A stretch of DNA of 64,000 nt from Methyloceanibacter caenitepidi. Its GTDB lineage: Bacteria; Pseudomonadota; Alphaproteobacteria; Rhizobiales; Methyloligellaceae. The stretch lies in NCBI RefSeq assembly GCF_000828475.1, contig NZ_AP014648.1, positions 186,001 through 250,000 of the forward strand, written 5' to 3'. The notes beneath the pieces were generated by a model that was not told the origin of the DNA, searched no databases, and worked only from the letters and a program-made list of their open reading frames with translations. The position numbers and the translations under genes were made by a program. The first letter of the stretch is position 1, and each line of letters starts with the position of its first letter. This document shows, in pieces, positions 17,545 to 27,283 of this stretch.

Positions 17545-18303
17545 ATGCAAGACATCGCACAATCCAAAGAGAACGCCTCACGCACGATTCTCGGAGTGAG
17601 GATCGAAGACCTGAGCCGCGACAGTGCCATCGCCCTGATCGATGAACGGCTGGCGGCCGGCCTGGAGACCAAGATTTGTTTCGCCAACGCCCAAGCCCTA
17701 AACGTGGCCTGCGACAACCCCGACTTCCGCAAGGCTCTCGCTGATTTCGTCGTTCTGAACGACGGGCTTGGGACGGACCTCGCCTGCCGGCTCAAATTCG
17801 GCCACCCCTTTACCGAGAACTTGAACGGGACGGACTTCGTTCCTGACTATCTCGGAAGGACCGATCAGACACTCCGCATCTATCTGGTGGGAACGAATGA
17901 CGACACGGTTGCGCGTGCGGCGGAGGTCCTTGGGCACGCCTATCCGAGGCATAGCGTCGTCGGATACCGCAACGGATTTTTTCAAGATCGGCAAGACATC
18001 GAACAGACCTGCGCCGAAATTCGCCAGTCCACGGCGAACTGCCTGCTAGTGGGCATGGGCAATCCTCTGCAGGAGCTGTGGATCGCCGAACATGGCGGCA
18101 AAACCGGAGCGAAGCTGTTTTTCGGGGTCGGCGCGCTACTCGACTTTCAAGCGGGGCGGGTGCCACGCGCGCCGGAATGGCTGCGCGGTCTACGCTGCGA
18201 GTGGATTTACAGGCTGGCTCAGGAGCCTCGGCGCCTGGCGCGGCGGTACCTGATCGGCAATCTGGTCTTTCTCGGACGGGTGATGGCTGATGCGCGCCGT
18301 TGA
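17545..18303 (+). CDS. WecG/TagA/CpsF family glycosyltransferase (GT26)
   Basis: The 252-residue protein carries the family markers: FANAQALNVACDNPDFRKAL early, the central VLNDGLGTDLACRLKFGHPF followed by ENLNGTDFVPDYL, LVGMGNPLQELWI near 170, and FFGVGALLDFQAGRVPRAPEWLRGL. GT26 enzymes transfer a sugar (N-acetylmannosamine, ManNAcA or a hexose) from a nucleotide donor to an undecaprenyl-pyrophosphate-linked acceptor at the inner face of the membrane. It heads the exopolysaccharide gene run, and its stop is followed within about 70 bases by the next glycosyltransferase. Donor sugar is not predictable. Confidence 0.88.
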   Translation: MQDIAQSKENASRTILGVRIEDLSRDSAIALIDERLAAGLETKICFANAQALNVACDNPDFRKALADFVVLNDGLGTDLACRLKFGHPFTENLNGTDFVPDYLGRTDQTLRIYLVGTNDDTVARAAEVLGHAYPRHSVVGYRNGFFQDRQDIEQTCAEIRQSTANCLLVGMGNPLQELWIAEHGGKTGAKLFFGVGALLDFQAGRVPRAPEWLRGLRCEWIYRLAQEPRRLARRYLIGNLVFLGRVMADARR

Positions 18304-18371
18304 ACAATCACACCGCCCGGCGGGTGGATCGAGTTGCCGCCGAACCGCAAACAGTGTGCGGGAGGACTGAC

Positions 18372-19565
18372 ATGTTCCTGACGCATGTTGTTCGGCAGTT
18401 TTATCCCGGGGTCGGCGGCCTCGAGAACCACGTACTCGACCTTGCCGCTGCGCAAGTTGCGGAAGGGCATCGGGTTCGAGTCGTCGCCTTGAACAGGCTG
18501 TTCAAGGACGCTCAGGCCAAAGTCTTGCCGGCACAGGAGACGCTGAACGGCATCGAGATCGTGCGGATTCCCTTTCGGGGGTCTTCGCGCTATCCGATCG
18601 CACTGTCGGTTCTCCAGCACATCAAGGACGCCGACATCGTCCATGTCCACGCCATCGACTTCTTCTTCGATTTCCTGGCTTGGACAAAACCATTTCACCG
18701 GCGCCCGCTCGTCGCCACAACCCATGGCGGCTTCTTCCACACGTCCTATGCCGCGGGTCTCAAACGCTTGTGGTTCGCCACTTTGACCAGATGGTCGGCG
18801 CGCGCCTATGACGCCATTATTGCCTGCAGCGCCTCCGACTACGATCGGTTCCGCACGCTGAACCTCGAGCGCCTCGTCCTGATCGAAGACGGCGTCAACA
18901 CGGACAAGTTCCGGGACGCGGCATCAAAGAACTTTCGAAAGTCCATACTTTGGATCGGGCGTTTCTCGCAAAACAAGCGCATCGATCGCTTCGTGCAGTT
19001 TGCGAAATCTCTCAGGCAGATCGACCCCGAATGGACCTTCACAATCGTGGGGCGTCCGGACGATCTCCAGACCTCCGACATTGCGGCGCTCGCGGACGCG
19101 GCGCAGGTTGAAGATGCTATCCAAGTCGTCACGTCGCCATCGGACGCGCAGCTGAGGAAACTGATGGGCGACTGCTCCTTCATCGCGAGCACGTCGGACT
19201 ATGAAGGTTTCGGAATGACAGCCGTGGAGGGACTGTCCGCCGGTCTCTTCCCGCTGCTCAGCGACATCCCGCCCTATCGGCGTCTGGTTCAGGCGACGGG
19301 GCTCGGGTTGATCCTCGACTATGCCGACCCCGACGCCGCCGCGCGGGCCGCATCCGCCGAGGCGAAGACGCTTGTCTCCTCAATCGGACGGCGACGGCGC
19401 GCCAGTATGGAGGCGGCGGCCGGCTACGACTGGGCCCATATTTCCCGTAAGACATCTGAACTCTACGAACAGGTTCTGAATGGCGACGTCACCGGCGAGG
19501 ACCCGGAAGACCGGAACGCATCCGAGTCTCTCGACAATGGGGGCGTTTCGATTGCCAAGCACTGA
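18372..19565 (+). CDS. Glycosyltransferase family 4 (GT-B)
   Basis: The start at 18372 is chosen because GGGAGGA lies 6 bases upstream; a TTG at 18300 overlapping the previous stop is an unlikely alternative. The 397-residue protein shows the GT4 layout: N-terminal glycine-rich acceptor loop GVGGLENHVLDLA, linker, then a nucleotide-binding C-domain with SILWIGRFSQNKRIDRFV and the EX7E-type element in STSDYEGFGMTAVEGLSAG. It is a cytoplasmic retaining transferase, predicted to add a hexose during repeat-unit assembly. The downstream polymerase gene begins within its last codons. Confidence 0.87.
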   Translation: MFLTHVVRQFYPGVGGLENHVLDLAAAQVAEGHRVRVVALNRLFKDAQAKVLPAQETLNGIEIVRIPFRGSSRYPIALSVLQHIKDADIVHVHAIDFFFDFLAWTKPFHRRPLVATTHGGFFHTSYAAGLKRLWFATLTRWSARAYDAIIACSASDYDRFRTLNLERLVLIEDGVNTDKFRDAASKNFRKSILWIGRFSQNKRIDRFVQFAKSLRQIDPEWTFTIVGRPDDLQTSDIAALADAAQVEDAIQVVTSPSDAQLRKLMGDCSFIASTSDYEGFGMTAVEGLSAGLFPLLSDIPPYRRLVQATGLGLILDYADPDAAARAASAEAKTLVSSIGRRRRASMEAAAGYDWAHISRKTSELYEQVLNGDVTGEDPEDRNASESLDNGGVSIAKH

Positions 19566-20922
19566 CCAAACGCTCCCGGCCACTGCCTCGGCTTCGGCGT
19601 GGTTCGCCGGCGCCATCATTGTCGGAACGGTCGCGTTCAACGCGGGTCTCGCCTTCTTGAACGGGCACGTATTTCCGACGGGCGCCACGGTGGTGATGGC
19701 GTCTGAGGCGCTCCTTTTGTTCGCTGCTGGCCTGGCATGCCGCAACTACCTCACGATGAACCACGTGGCGCTGCTCGGGCTGCTGGTCGCCTATGCCTTG
19801 GCACTGGCAGCGACGCGGTCGATAGCGATTCCCGGTACGCCCTTCGATCCGAAGAGCGCGCGGGACATCGTCATCCCGGTCATCTTCTTCCTGCTGGGAC
19901 GCGCCGTCGGCGACATTCGGGCGGCGGACAGGATCGTGCTCTTCGTCACGGGCCTGCTCTTCGTCGTCGCGCTGTTGGAATACTTGTCGCTGAGCACCTA
20001 TCTGTCGGTCTTCAAGGTGGCTCAGTACTACATCGCGCGCGGCACGTTGGAGGCCAGCTCCCACTCCCTGAACGTTTCGGAGGGCTTGATGGTCAGCGGC
20101 GTGCGGCCGGAGGAGCAGGGACGCACGCTGCTTCCGTTCCTCGGCGGCCACCGCGTTTCATCGCTGTTCCTCGAGCCGAGCACGCTTGGAAACTACGGAG
20201 CGATTGTCGCGCTATGGGGCGCGGTCCGGACACGGATGACGCGGCAAATCTACTTCTGGACCATTCTCGGCGCCTTGGCGCTCGTCGTCCTGTCGGACAC
20301 GCGCGTGGCAGCATTCCTGGCTCTGGTCGGACTGATCGTCCTGTTGCTCCCGCCGCGGCTGACGACCCCGGCCGTCTTTGTGCTTCCCTTTGCGACGATC
20401 TTCGCTCTATGTGTCTTCGCCGCCTGGACCGGACCTGTGAACGGCAAGCTCGAAGTCGAGGGGTTGGGCCTCTATGACCGGCTGCTCTATTCCGGCCGTG
20501 TGCTGATGAGTTTCGACATCTACCACTGGTTCGGTCTCAACGTTTCCACGGCACAAACCTTCGATTCCGGCTACGGTTATGTCATCAGTAATTTCGGGAT
20601 TGTAGGGTTCGCGCTTCTGTGGACGCTGTTCATGTCCTTGAGGGGACGCACCCCGTATTTTCTTGCTTTTCGAAACGTCATGGGGGTTTTCTTCGCAGCC
20701 CTGCTCTGCATCTCCGCCTCGCAATTCACGATCAAGCTGGCGGCAACATTGTGGTTCCTTCTCGGCGTGCTGTCCGTCGCGCAAGAGCCGAAGCTTGCGA
20801 AGCGCTTCGGCACGGCAAGGACCCAGCTGGCGCCGCCTCGTCGGATCGAACGCGGCTGGTTCGGAACGCCGGCGGGAACCGCCCCGGAACTATCAGTCAC
20901 CAACAAATTTCGTCGAGCATAG
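19537..20922 (+). CDS. O-antigen/exopolysaccharide polymerase-like membrane protein (Wzy-like)
   Basis: The frame encodes about 461 residues from the ATG at 19537 (an earlier ATG at 19480 is also in frame). It is made almost wholly of transmembrane helices, about 10-12 in number, with a large hydrophilic loop between helices in the middle (GVRPEEQGRTLLPFLGGHRVSSLFLEPSTLGNYG, about 200-235). This topology and the RxSSxFxEPs-like loop resemble Wzy/O-antigen ligase polymerases that join repeat units on undecaprenyl pyrophosphate at the periplasmic face. It overlaps the preceding gene by 29 bases, supporting cotranscription. Sequence divergence of Wzy makes the call structural rather than motif-based. 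Confidence 0.72.
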   Translation: MGAFRLPSTDQTLPATASASAWFAGAIIVGTVAFNAGLAFLNGHVFPTGATVVMASEALLLFAAGLACRNYLTMNHVALLGLLVAYALALAATRSIAIPGTPFDPKSARDIVIPVIFFLLGRAVGDIRAADRIVLFVTGLLFVVALLEYLSLSTYLSVFKVAQYYIARGTLEASSHSLNVSEGLMVSGVRPEEQGRTLLPFLGGHRVSSLFLEPSTLGNYGAIVALWGAVRTRMTRQIYFWTILGALALVVLSDTRVAAFLALVGLIVLLLPPRLTTPAVFVLPFATIFALCVFAAWTGPVNGKLEVEGLGLYDRLLYSGRVLMSFDIYHWFGLNVSTAQTFDSGYGYVISNFGIVGFALLWTLFMSLRGRTPYFLAFRNVMGVFFAALLCISASQFTIKLAATLWFLLGVLSVAQEPKLAKRFGTARTQLAPPRRIERGWFGTPAGTAPELSVTNKFRRA

Positions 20923-20930
20923 GAACCAAG

Positions 20931-21830
20931 ATGTCACTGTACGCTTTGAGACGGCTCGGCCGGCCCGGCCAACTGAGGAAGGTCCTCGTTGAGCGCGGAA
21001 CCGAGCCAATGCACCTGAACCTTCTGTCCGTGTTCGTTGCACTTTTCGGCAGCTATCGGGCAAAGGTCGATTTCGACCTCGTGGTCCGGCAGCAATATGC
21101 GTTTCCGATCCTGTACGCCGCCGATATGGCAAAGAGATATGGCTACAAGGCCGTTACGATTATCGAGTTCGGCGTTGCGGGCGGCGCCGGGCTGATGAAC
21201 ATGTGCGAAATCGCCAAACGAACCACCAAGGCGACGGGCATCGAGTTCCGCGTCTTCGGATTCGACACGGGTACGGGCATGCCTCCCGCCATCGACTACC
21301 GGGATCTTCCGGAGTCCTTCCAGGCCGGCGATTTTCCCATGGACCAGGAGCGTTTGCGTGAGGCGCTACCGGATTTCGCGGAACTCGTTATCGGCGATAT
21401 CGCTGACACGGTGCCGGCCTTCTGCAAGACGCTCACCGAGGATGCGCCGGTGGGCTTCGTCGCCATCGATGTGGACTACTATTCCTCGGCGAAAAAGACG
21501 CTCGAGATTCTGAAGGGCGCACCGGAGCATTATCTGCCGATCGTTCCCGTGTACCTGGACGATATCGGCGTCGACGGGTCCAATCCCTGGACCGGCGAGC
21601 TGCTGGCGGTCAAGGAGTTCAACGAAGAGAACGCGCTACGCAAGATCGCGCCGTTCACGCTCCTCCGGTCGCAGCGGATATTCAAGAACACCCAGTGGAT
21701 CGACCGAATGTTCGCCGCCCATATCCATGACCACGCCTTGCGCTCGCCGGAGAACAAGCGCGAGCCGCAGAGAAGCTTGCCGAACGAGTACATCAACTGG
21801 CGGAGCAAAGACACCGCCGACGCAAGCTGA
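20931..21830 (+). CDS. SAM-dependent methyltransferase-like protein (TylF/macrocin O-methyltransferase-like)
   Basis: AGGAACC precedes the ATG at 20931. The 299-residue protein has a Rossmann opening VTIIEFGVAGGAGLMNM near residue 75, resembling the SAM-binding motif I, and later VGFVAIDVDYYSSAKKTLEIL, typical of TylF/MycF-type sugar O-methyltransferases where Asp residues hold magnesium. Methylation of a sugar hydroxyl in the exopolysaccharide repeat would fit its place between the polymerase and a glycoside hydrolase. Confidence in the family is moderate: motif I is close to consensus but the rest diverges. Confidence 0.65.
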   Translation: MSLYALRRLGRPGQLRKVLVERGTEPMHLNLLSVFVALFGSYRAKVDFDLVVRQQYAFPILYAADMAKRYGYKAVTIIEFGVAGGAGLMNMCEIAKRTTKATGIEFRVFGFDTGTGMPPAIDYRDLPESFQAGDFPMDQERLREALPDFAELVIGDIADTVPAFCKTLTEDAPVGFVAIDVDYYSSAKKTLEILKGAPEHYLPIVPVYLDDIGVDGSNPWTGELLAVKEFNEENALRKIAPFTLLRSQRIFKNTQWIDRMFAAHIHDHALRSPENKREPQRSLPNEYINWRSKDTADAS

Positions 21831-21843
21831 CGGCGGTGCGGAC

Positions 21844-22959
21844 GTGGGCGTCGCCGAGATCGGCCGAGGACGAGACGGCTCGGGCGTGACCGTGGCCTCG
21901 ACTTCCGGCCGCCGGCGAAGTGCCCGTGTCGCTACCATTTTGGCGTTACTTGCAGGAACGCTGTTCCCGGTGCACACGACGTCTGCCGCCATGGCCGACA
22001 AGTCCGGCGCACTGCCGCTTCCGGGTGTCAACCTGCCGAGCGGCAGTTTCGGTTCGGACGGGGACGTTCTGGGACGCGACTATATCTATCCGACGCGCGC
22101 CGATATCGATGCCTGGGCCGCGCAAGGTTTCAAACTCATCCGATTGGGATTTCTGGGGCGCCGGCTGCTGAAGCCGGACGGTTCGGGCGGGTTCAACACG
22201 ACGGCTGATCTCGACATTCTCGTAGACCTTGTAGACTACGCCTCTACCAAGGACATGTCGGTGATCCTCGACATGCACGATTACGGCAAGACGGCATCGG
22301 GAAAGCTGATCGGGCGCGACGAAGGCGCGGTCGCCGAGTTTGCGGCCGCGTGGCGAAAGCTTGCGGAGGCCATGAAGCACCGCGCCAATGTCATCTTCGG
22401 CCTCATGAATGAGCCGCACGAGCAGTCGGCGGCCGAATGGCTGGACGGCGCGAACGCTGCCATTGCCGCGATACGCGATGTCGGCGCCTATCAGCTCGTT
22501 CTGGTCCCGGGGTCCTACTGGGGCGGCGCGCACGACTGGACCAAGACGGACAACGCGACGGTCATGCTGCAGGTCGATGACCCGGCCCGGAACGTCGCGT
22601 ACGAAGTCCATCAATACCTGGACTACAACAGCTCCGGCACCCACCGCACCGTCGTGGCCGGAGCTGGTGCGCAACGCCTTGCGGCATTCACGGCCTGGGC
22701 CCGCGCGCATGGCGTTCGCGGCTTTCTGGGCGAGTTCGGCTGGGCGGACAACCGGCAGGCCCAACGCGAAGGCAGGGCCCTGCTCTGCTACATGGCGCGT
22801 AATCGCGACGTGTGGCTCGGCTGGACGTACTGGGCGGCAGGTCCGTGGTGGGGCGACTACATGTTCTCGATAGAGCCCAAGGACGGTGCGGCGCGGCCCC
22901 AAATGGCCGTGCTCGGGAAGTTCGTCGGCCCGACCGTTCCACCGGACTGCGCCTCGTAG
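21844..22959 (+). CDS. Secreted glycoside hydrolase family 5 (cellulase-like)
   Basis: No ATG lies between the previous stop and the signal peptide, so a GTG at 21844 (13 bases after that stop) is the likeliest start; GTG 21886 is an alternative. The 371-residue product has a signal peptide (ARVATILALLAGTLF, cleavage near TSAAMA), then a TIM-barrel with GH5 landmarks: catalytic acid/base in LMNEPHEQ (Glu190), YEVHQYLD, and nucleophile in GFLGEFGW (Glu297). It cleaves beta-1,4-linked glucan or mannan type polymers. Within a polysaccharide locus it probably trims or clears the cell's own polymer in the periplasm or outside rather than feeding on foreign cellulose. Confidence 0.87.
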   Translation: MGVAEIGRGRDGSGVTVASTSGRRRSARVATILALLAGTLFPVHTTSAAMADKSGALPLPGVNLPSGSFGSDGDVLGRDYIYPTRADIDAWAAQGFKLIRLGFLGRRLLKPDGSGGFNTTADLDILVDLVDYASTKDMSVILDMHDYGKTASGKLIGRDEGAVAEFAAAWRKLAEAMKHRANVIFGLMNEPHEQSAAEWLDGANAAIAAIRDVGAYQLVLVPGSYWGGAHDWTKTDNATVMLQVDDPARNVAYEVHQYLDYNSSGTHRTVVAGAGAQRLAAFTAWARAHGVRGFLGEFGWADNRQAQREGRALLCYMARNRDVWLGWTYWAAGPWWGDYMFSIEPKDGAARPQMAVLGKFVGPTVPPDCAS

Positions 22960-22967
22960 ACGGCGTC

Positions 22968-24194
22968 TTAGGCTTGGGCGTCCATCGGCAAACTAGATGG
23001 CTCCTGTCGGCGCCGATCCACGACTTGCTTGACGAAACTGTCGAGCGCATCGGCCATCTTCTCAGGCGAGTAGTCACGCGACCGGGACAGGGCGCCCTTT
23101 TGAAGCCTGCGAAAGAGAGGTCGGTCTTCCGCTAAGCGGCGAAGGCAGGCGCCAAGCTCGTGAGGATCGCCAGGCGAAAAGACAAGCCCGCTCTTGTCCG
23201 GTTGGACAATTTCAGGAAGTGCCCCGGAGCGGGCGGCAATAACAGGCACACCGTACGAGAGCGCCTCGACTGCCACGTTGCCGAAGGGCTCTTCCCAAAT
23301 CGACGGAACGACAACGACGTCGACCTGCCGGAAGAATTCATCCCGCTCGGTCCAGCCAAGAAACGTTGCTGTCGACGACGGGAACGTCGCACGTAGCTTC
23401 GCCATGAAATCGCTGTCGCCATCGCCGGCGATGACGTATTCGAACCCGGCGTCGGGTCCCAGCAATGCCGCAGCATCGGCCAGCGTGCCGATGCCCTTGA
23501 CCGGCGCAATCATACCGATGAACCCGACGCGGACCGGTCCGGTGTCAGGCAGAACATTGTCCGGAATGACACTGGGCGGTTCGACAGCACCCGGAATAAC
23601 CATGCCCAACGCGCGGCGGAAGAAGCCGTTCTTCCGATGCTTTGCCATCGAGTGGGAGGCCTCGGACGTGACGCCATCGACGACCTGACTGCAGAGTTTC
23701 TTACCGGCGGAGGCGATGCGGCACTGCCAGCACTGCGTAGGGCAGTTCCGCCCTTTCGAGAACATCGTGCCACGCCAGCACATCAAGAAGTAGCTATGGA
23801 TTACGTGCGCGACGGGATAGCCCATGGTCTTGGCGGCCACCCAGGTTGCGACATTCACGTTCTCGGCGCTAATCGTCATGACAAGGTCGGGACGGAATTC
23901 GGCGATTTCCTTGCGCATCCGGAAGTAGGCGCGCGGATTGAAGTTCTCGAGCGCGTGCCAGATCAGCTTGGTGATGGTGGGCCGTTCGGTCCAATAGTTC
24001 CAGTAGACGTTCAGACCACCGATCGTCTTGACCTCGACACCGTCACGGGCCTCGAGCGTTTCTTCACCCGCGACCGTAATGACACGCACGGTATGCCCGC
24101 GGCCGGCGAGTGATTTGGCTACAGCCTCCGACGCCTTGGGTCCACCACCGCGGCCGTGCGGCGGATAGGCGGCGGCTGCACAGAGTATTCGCAA
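22968..24194 (-). CDS. Glycosyltransferase family 4 (GT-B)
   Basis: The 408-residue protein begins MRILCAAAAYPPHGRGGGPKASEAVAKSL, the glycine-rich N-terminal loop of GT4. Its C-terminal donor domain has VGFIGMIAPVKGIGTLADA, then the EX7E site in IWEEPFGNVAVEALSYGVPVI and the PEIV element. A middle region with several cysteines (about 150-175) is unusual and may bind metal. It transfers a sugar from a nucleotide donor in the cytoplasm to the growing repeat unit. It is convergent with the GH5 gene (8 bases apart) and reads in the same direction as the flippase and GT2 upstream. Confidence 0.87.
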   Translation of the reverse strand: MRILCAAAAYPPHGRGGGPKASEAVAKSLAGRGHTVRVITVAGEETLEARDGVEVKTIGGLNVYWNYWTERPTITKLIWHALENFNPRAYFRMRKEIAEFRPDLVMTISAENVNVATWVAAKTMGYPVAHVIHSYFLMCWRGTMFSKGRNCPTQCWQCRIASAGKKLCSQVVDGVTSEASHSMAKHRKNGFFRRALGMVIPGAVEPPSVIPDNVLPDTGPVRVGFIGMIAPVKGIGTLADAAALLGPDAGFEYVIAGDGDSDFMAKLRATFPSSTATFLGWTERDEFFRQVDVVVVPSIWEEPFGNVAVEALSYGVPVIAARSGALPEIVQPDKSGLVFSPGDPHELGACLRRLAEDRPLFRRLQKGALSRSRDYSPEKMADALDSFVKQVVDRRRQEPSSLPMDAQA

Positions 24195-24310
24195 TCAACG
24201 AACTCCCGTCTGGTCCGACACGTCGGCACCGAGCTGTCCTTGGCGGCGATCCGTCATGGACATAGTGTGCAAGGAGGGTGCCACCGTGAGAGCATGGAGC
24301 ATCGTTTACC

Positions 24311-25921
24311 CTATTCATTGCCCGCGGACCGGAAACGACCGGGCCCGTATTTCGATATCCAGCTCAACAGCATCGTCTGCTCGTCTTGCGGGAGGACCGA
24401 CAGCAGCGCAATGCAAGCCGTGTAGACAACAGCGCCGGCCGCGATGCCGAGGAGCATGCCGAGAAGCCCGGGATCCCAGTAAAGGCAAAACCGCGCCGCC
24501 AAGGCCGACATGAGACCTGCCGCGACAATCTTCAAGATGTCGGCCGTAACAAATGGCATGTCGAGCCGCGTCTGGCAGTACCAGGCAAACGACGCGAGCG
24601 TCGCAACGGCAATCGCGGCCTTGATCCAAGCGGCCCCAATAGGCCCGAGGAACGGAACGAGGATCAGCATAAGGACGATCGAGATCGCGCCCCAGACTCC
24701 CGAGAGGCCGAGCTGCCACGCGCTTTTTTCCCGGGCGAGCATCATATGGGTCTGCACCAATGTGAGCGCGCTCGCAAATGAACACGCGACCAGCACTTCC
24801 GAAATCGGGACTGCCGGCGTGAACTCTTGTCCGAAGACCAAGGGTATCAACGCCGGCGCTATCGCGGCTCCGCCGAAACAGATCGGCGCGAGGACGATTC
24901 CCAGCCAACGCAGACTGCGCTGGTAGCTGAGGACAAGCCCCGCGACGTCGTTTTGGTCGTGTAGTGCGCTGAAATGAGGAAGAAGACTCGCAAGGAGGAA
25001 CAGCCCGAGCTGGACCACCAACGCATACATGGTGAGGCCGACTGCGTAATAGCCGACGGCGACGAACGAGAAATACAGACCGATGACGGCGAGTTCGGCG
25101 CGGGTTTCGACGGTGGCATGCAGGACGCCCGAAAGCCACGTGTTCCTGGCATAGTTCCGAACCGGTTTCGTAATCTCGACGTCCCGGCTCGAGCCCGGTC
25201 CGATATAGCTGCGAAGCGAAAGCGCCTGCGGCAAATGCCGGAGCACGTGTCCGAGAATTGCCCCGCCCGGCCCGAGCACCAAAGCGCCAAAGAGCACAGC
25301 CGCCGGCTGCATGATGCATCCGATGAGCGTGTTGACGGCCGCGTCGCCGAAACGACCAAGACCGTGAGCGGCGCCGATCGACATGGCGGCATAGGCATAG
25401 GTGAGGAAGAGCGCCGCCGTCGCGGCCCATACAAACGCCGCCCCGCTGTTGCCAGAGTGGTAAAGCCAGCCGGCATAGCCGAGGATGCCGATCGCCATGA
25501 GGCCAGTCGTAACGGCGAACCTCTTGATCAGCGCCTTGCAAAGTAGGCTGGTCCTGCCATCAGGCCCAACGGTTCCCCCAATAAAGCGCAGAACTGCTTG
25601 CGGCCACCCCCGGTCGGAGACGGCCGTCGCAAGCATCATGAACCACAGCGCGAAGGCAACGATACCCGTTCCTTCGACACCCAGCGCCCGGGCAACGATC
25701 ACGCTCGAACCGAAGCCGGCGATGAGGGAAAACATCCCCGCCGCAGTATTGATGAGCGACGAGTTCAGCGCGGACTTACCCTCCCGCAGCGCAGGAGGAC
25801 CGGCGAGGGATTCATACAGGCCCTCGTCTCGATGAACGCCTACGCCCAGTATATCGCCGGTACCGGTGTGTTCGTCGCGGTTGATCGGATTCTGGTCGTC
25901 CGTCGTCGCCTCGCTGTTCAT
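24311..25921 (-). CDS. Lipid-linked oligosaccharide flippase (Wzx-like, MOP superfamily)
   Basis: The 536-residue protein has a hydrophilic N-terminal leader of about 50 residues, then 12-14 hydrophobic helices beginning at SSLINTAAGMFSLIAGFGSSVIVARALG, a typical polysaccharide-synthase flippase opening. Conserved features include the long first periplasmic/cytoplasmic loops and RxxGxxGfG-like segments. It would move undecaprenyl-pyrophosphate-linked repeat units across the inner membrane for polymerisation by the Wzy-like protein at 19537. It is transcribed with the GT2 gene upstream (36 bases) and the GT4 gene downstream. Confidence 0.82.
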   Translation of the reverse strand: MNSEATTDDQNPINRDEHTGTGDILGVGVHRDEGLYESLAGPPALREGKSALNSSLINTAAGMFSLIAGFGSSVIVARALGVEGTGIVAFALWFMMLATAVSDRGWPQAVLRFIGGTVGPDGRTSLLCKALIKRFAVTTGLMAIGILGYAGWLYHSGNSGAAFVWAATAALFLTYAYAAMSIGAAHGLGRFGDAAVNTLIGCIMQPAAVLFGALVLGPGGAILGHVLRHLPQALSLRSYIGPGSSRDVEITKPVRNYARNTWLSGVLHATVETRAELAVIGLYFSFVAVGYYAVGLTMYALVVQLGLFLLASLLPHFSALHDQNDVAGLVLSYQRSLRWLGIVLAPICFGGAAIAPALIPLVFGQEFTPAVPISEVLVACSFASALTLVQTHMMLAREKSAWQLGLSGVWGAISIVLMLILVPFLGPIGAAWIKAAIAVATLASFAWYCQTRLDMPFVTADILKIVAAGLMSALAARFCLYWDPGLLGMLLGIAAGAVVYTACIALLSVLPQDEQTMLLSWISKYGPGRFRSAGNE

Positions 25922-25957
25922 TGGCTGACGTCAGTCATGAAAGCCCCCGACCACCCG

Positions 25958-27115
25958 CTAGACCCACTGGTCAAATCCATTCTTGGCCATCCAGCGCGCG
26001 AGCGGTTGAGGAGACAGAATGCGAACGATGGAGCGCAGCCGCCATGTCGAAAGGAAGTCCGTAACCGAACACTTGGCGAGCACGGTCCTCCAGCCCCAGA
26101 GTTTCTGGACCGCCTGGGACAAGCTGGCGCCACCGCGGCGATAGATAACAAGATTCACCGCCGCCATATAGGCAAGATAGCGATTCAGGAGCTGTTGAAT
26201 GCGCTCGCGCATCGCCGGGTCGGAGACCTTCTTGGCCGTGACGGCAGACAGTTCGTCCAGTACCTCACGCAGATCGCCGAGGCGCTTGTCGGCGGTAAAG
26301 CCCTCGGTCAGGCTCTCCCGAAGAACCATATAGGTCGCGCAAGGTTCATCCACGAAGCCGGCACGCCCCTCCATCAGGAGTGGAATCCAGGTCGCTTCGT
26401 CGCTCGCGCAAGGATGAGGACTGTATCCGCCGTTGCGCCGAAGAATGTCGGTCCGCACGAGACTGCTCAAGAGCTGTGCGGAAATGCGCCCATGCAGGTA
26501 CTCCTGCAGAATGTCCGTACCCTGCCAGATACCAGTCGAAAGCTTTTTGCTCAGCCGAGCCGGCACCGTGCGCCGATCGTCCTTGGAGAACTCATCGACG
26601 ACAAGGACGTCGTAGGCCGCGATTACAATCGGGAGGCCAGGTTCGTCTTCGATCAGACGCACGCACTTGCTGACGAAGTCGGGTCGGTAATAGTTGTCGT
26701 CCGCGGCCAGCACAAAATAGTCGCCGCGCGCCTCGTCGATGCATTTGTTGAAGTTACCGATCGCGCCGATGTTCTCCTCGCTCGTGAGGATACGAAGACG
26801 GTCGTCGTCGATGGCCCGAAGCATCTCCACCGTTCCGTCGGTCGACGCGTTGTCCGACACGAGAATCTCGAGTTTCGGATAGGTCTGTGCCATTGCGCTG
26901 CGGACACACTTCTCGACCAGTTCCGCGCGGTTGAATGTCGGGATCGCAATCGTGACAAGGGGTGCGATAGGCACGTCCGCACCGTCACGCCCTTTGGCGG
27001 TGGAACCGCTGTGCGCGTGGGATCGATCACCGCTAGCGCGGCCGAAGTTCGGCAGTGCATCGCTCAATGTATAGCTCGCAGGATCGACATTGCCGCGAAA
27101 TCCAAGAATCTTCAT
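25958..27115 (-). CDS. Glycosyltransferase family 2 (GT-A)
   Basis: The start at 27115 is chosen because GGGAG sits 7 bases upstream; an in-frame ATG at 27184 lacks one. The 385-residue protein has a variable N-terminal extension of about 55 residues, then the GT2 fold: LVTIAIPTFNRAELVEKCV, ILVSDNASTDGTVEML, and DYFVLAADDNYYRPDFV with a D-D-N in place of the usual DxD metal triad. A C-terminal helical part with arginine- and tryptophan-rich segments probably contacts the membrane. It adds a sugar to the lipid-linked oligosaccharide. Three minus-strand genes (GT2, Wzx, GT4) form one operon. Confidence 0.85.
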   Translation of the reverse strand: MKILGFRGNVDPASYTLSDALPNFGRASGDRSHAHSGSTAKGRDGADVPIAPLVTIAIPTFNRAELVEKCVRSAMAQTYPKLEILVSDNASTDGTVEMLRAIDDDRLRILTSEENIGAIGNFNKCIDEARGDYFVLAADDNYYRPDFVSKCVRLIEDEPGLPIVIAAYDVLVVDEFSKDDRRTVPARLSKKLSTGIWQGTDILQEYLHGRISAQLLSSLVRTDILRRNGGYSPHPCASDEATWIPLLMEGRAGFVDEPCATYMVLRESLTEGFTADKRLGDLREVLDELSAVTAKKVSDPAMRERIQQLLNRYLAYMAAVNLVIYRRGGASLSQAVQKLWGWRTVLAKCSVTDFLSTWRLRSIVRILSPQPLARWMAKNGFDQWV

Positions 27116-27283
27116 ATCGCTCTCCCGCCCCGATGCGGCACGCTCCGCGTCGAAGCGAACCCGACACGCCACAACTGACAGCAATTGTTGCGCCCTGCGC
27201 GATACTAGACCTTGGCCCTCAACAAATGGTTCTTCAGTAGCCGACAGATTTCCGTTTTTTGGCTGCGTCCGGCGCGCGGCGGT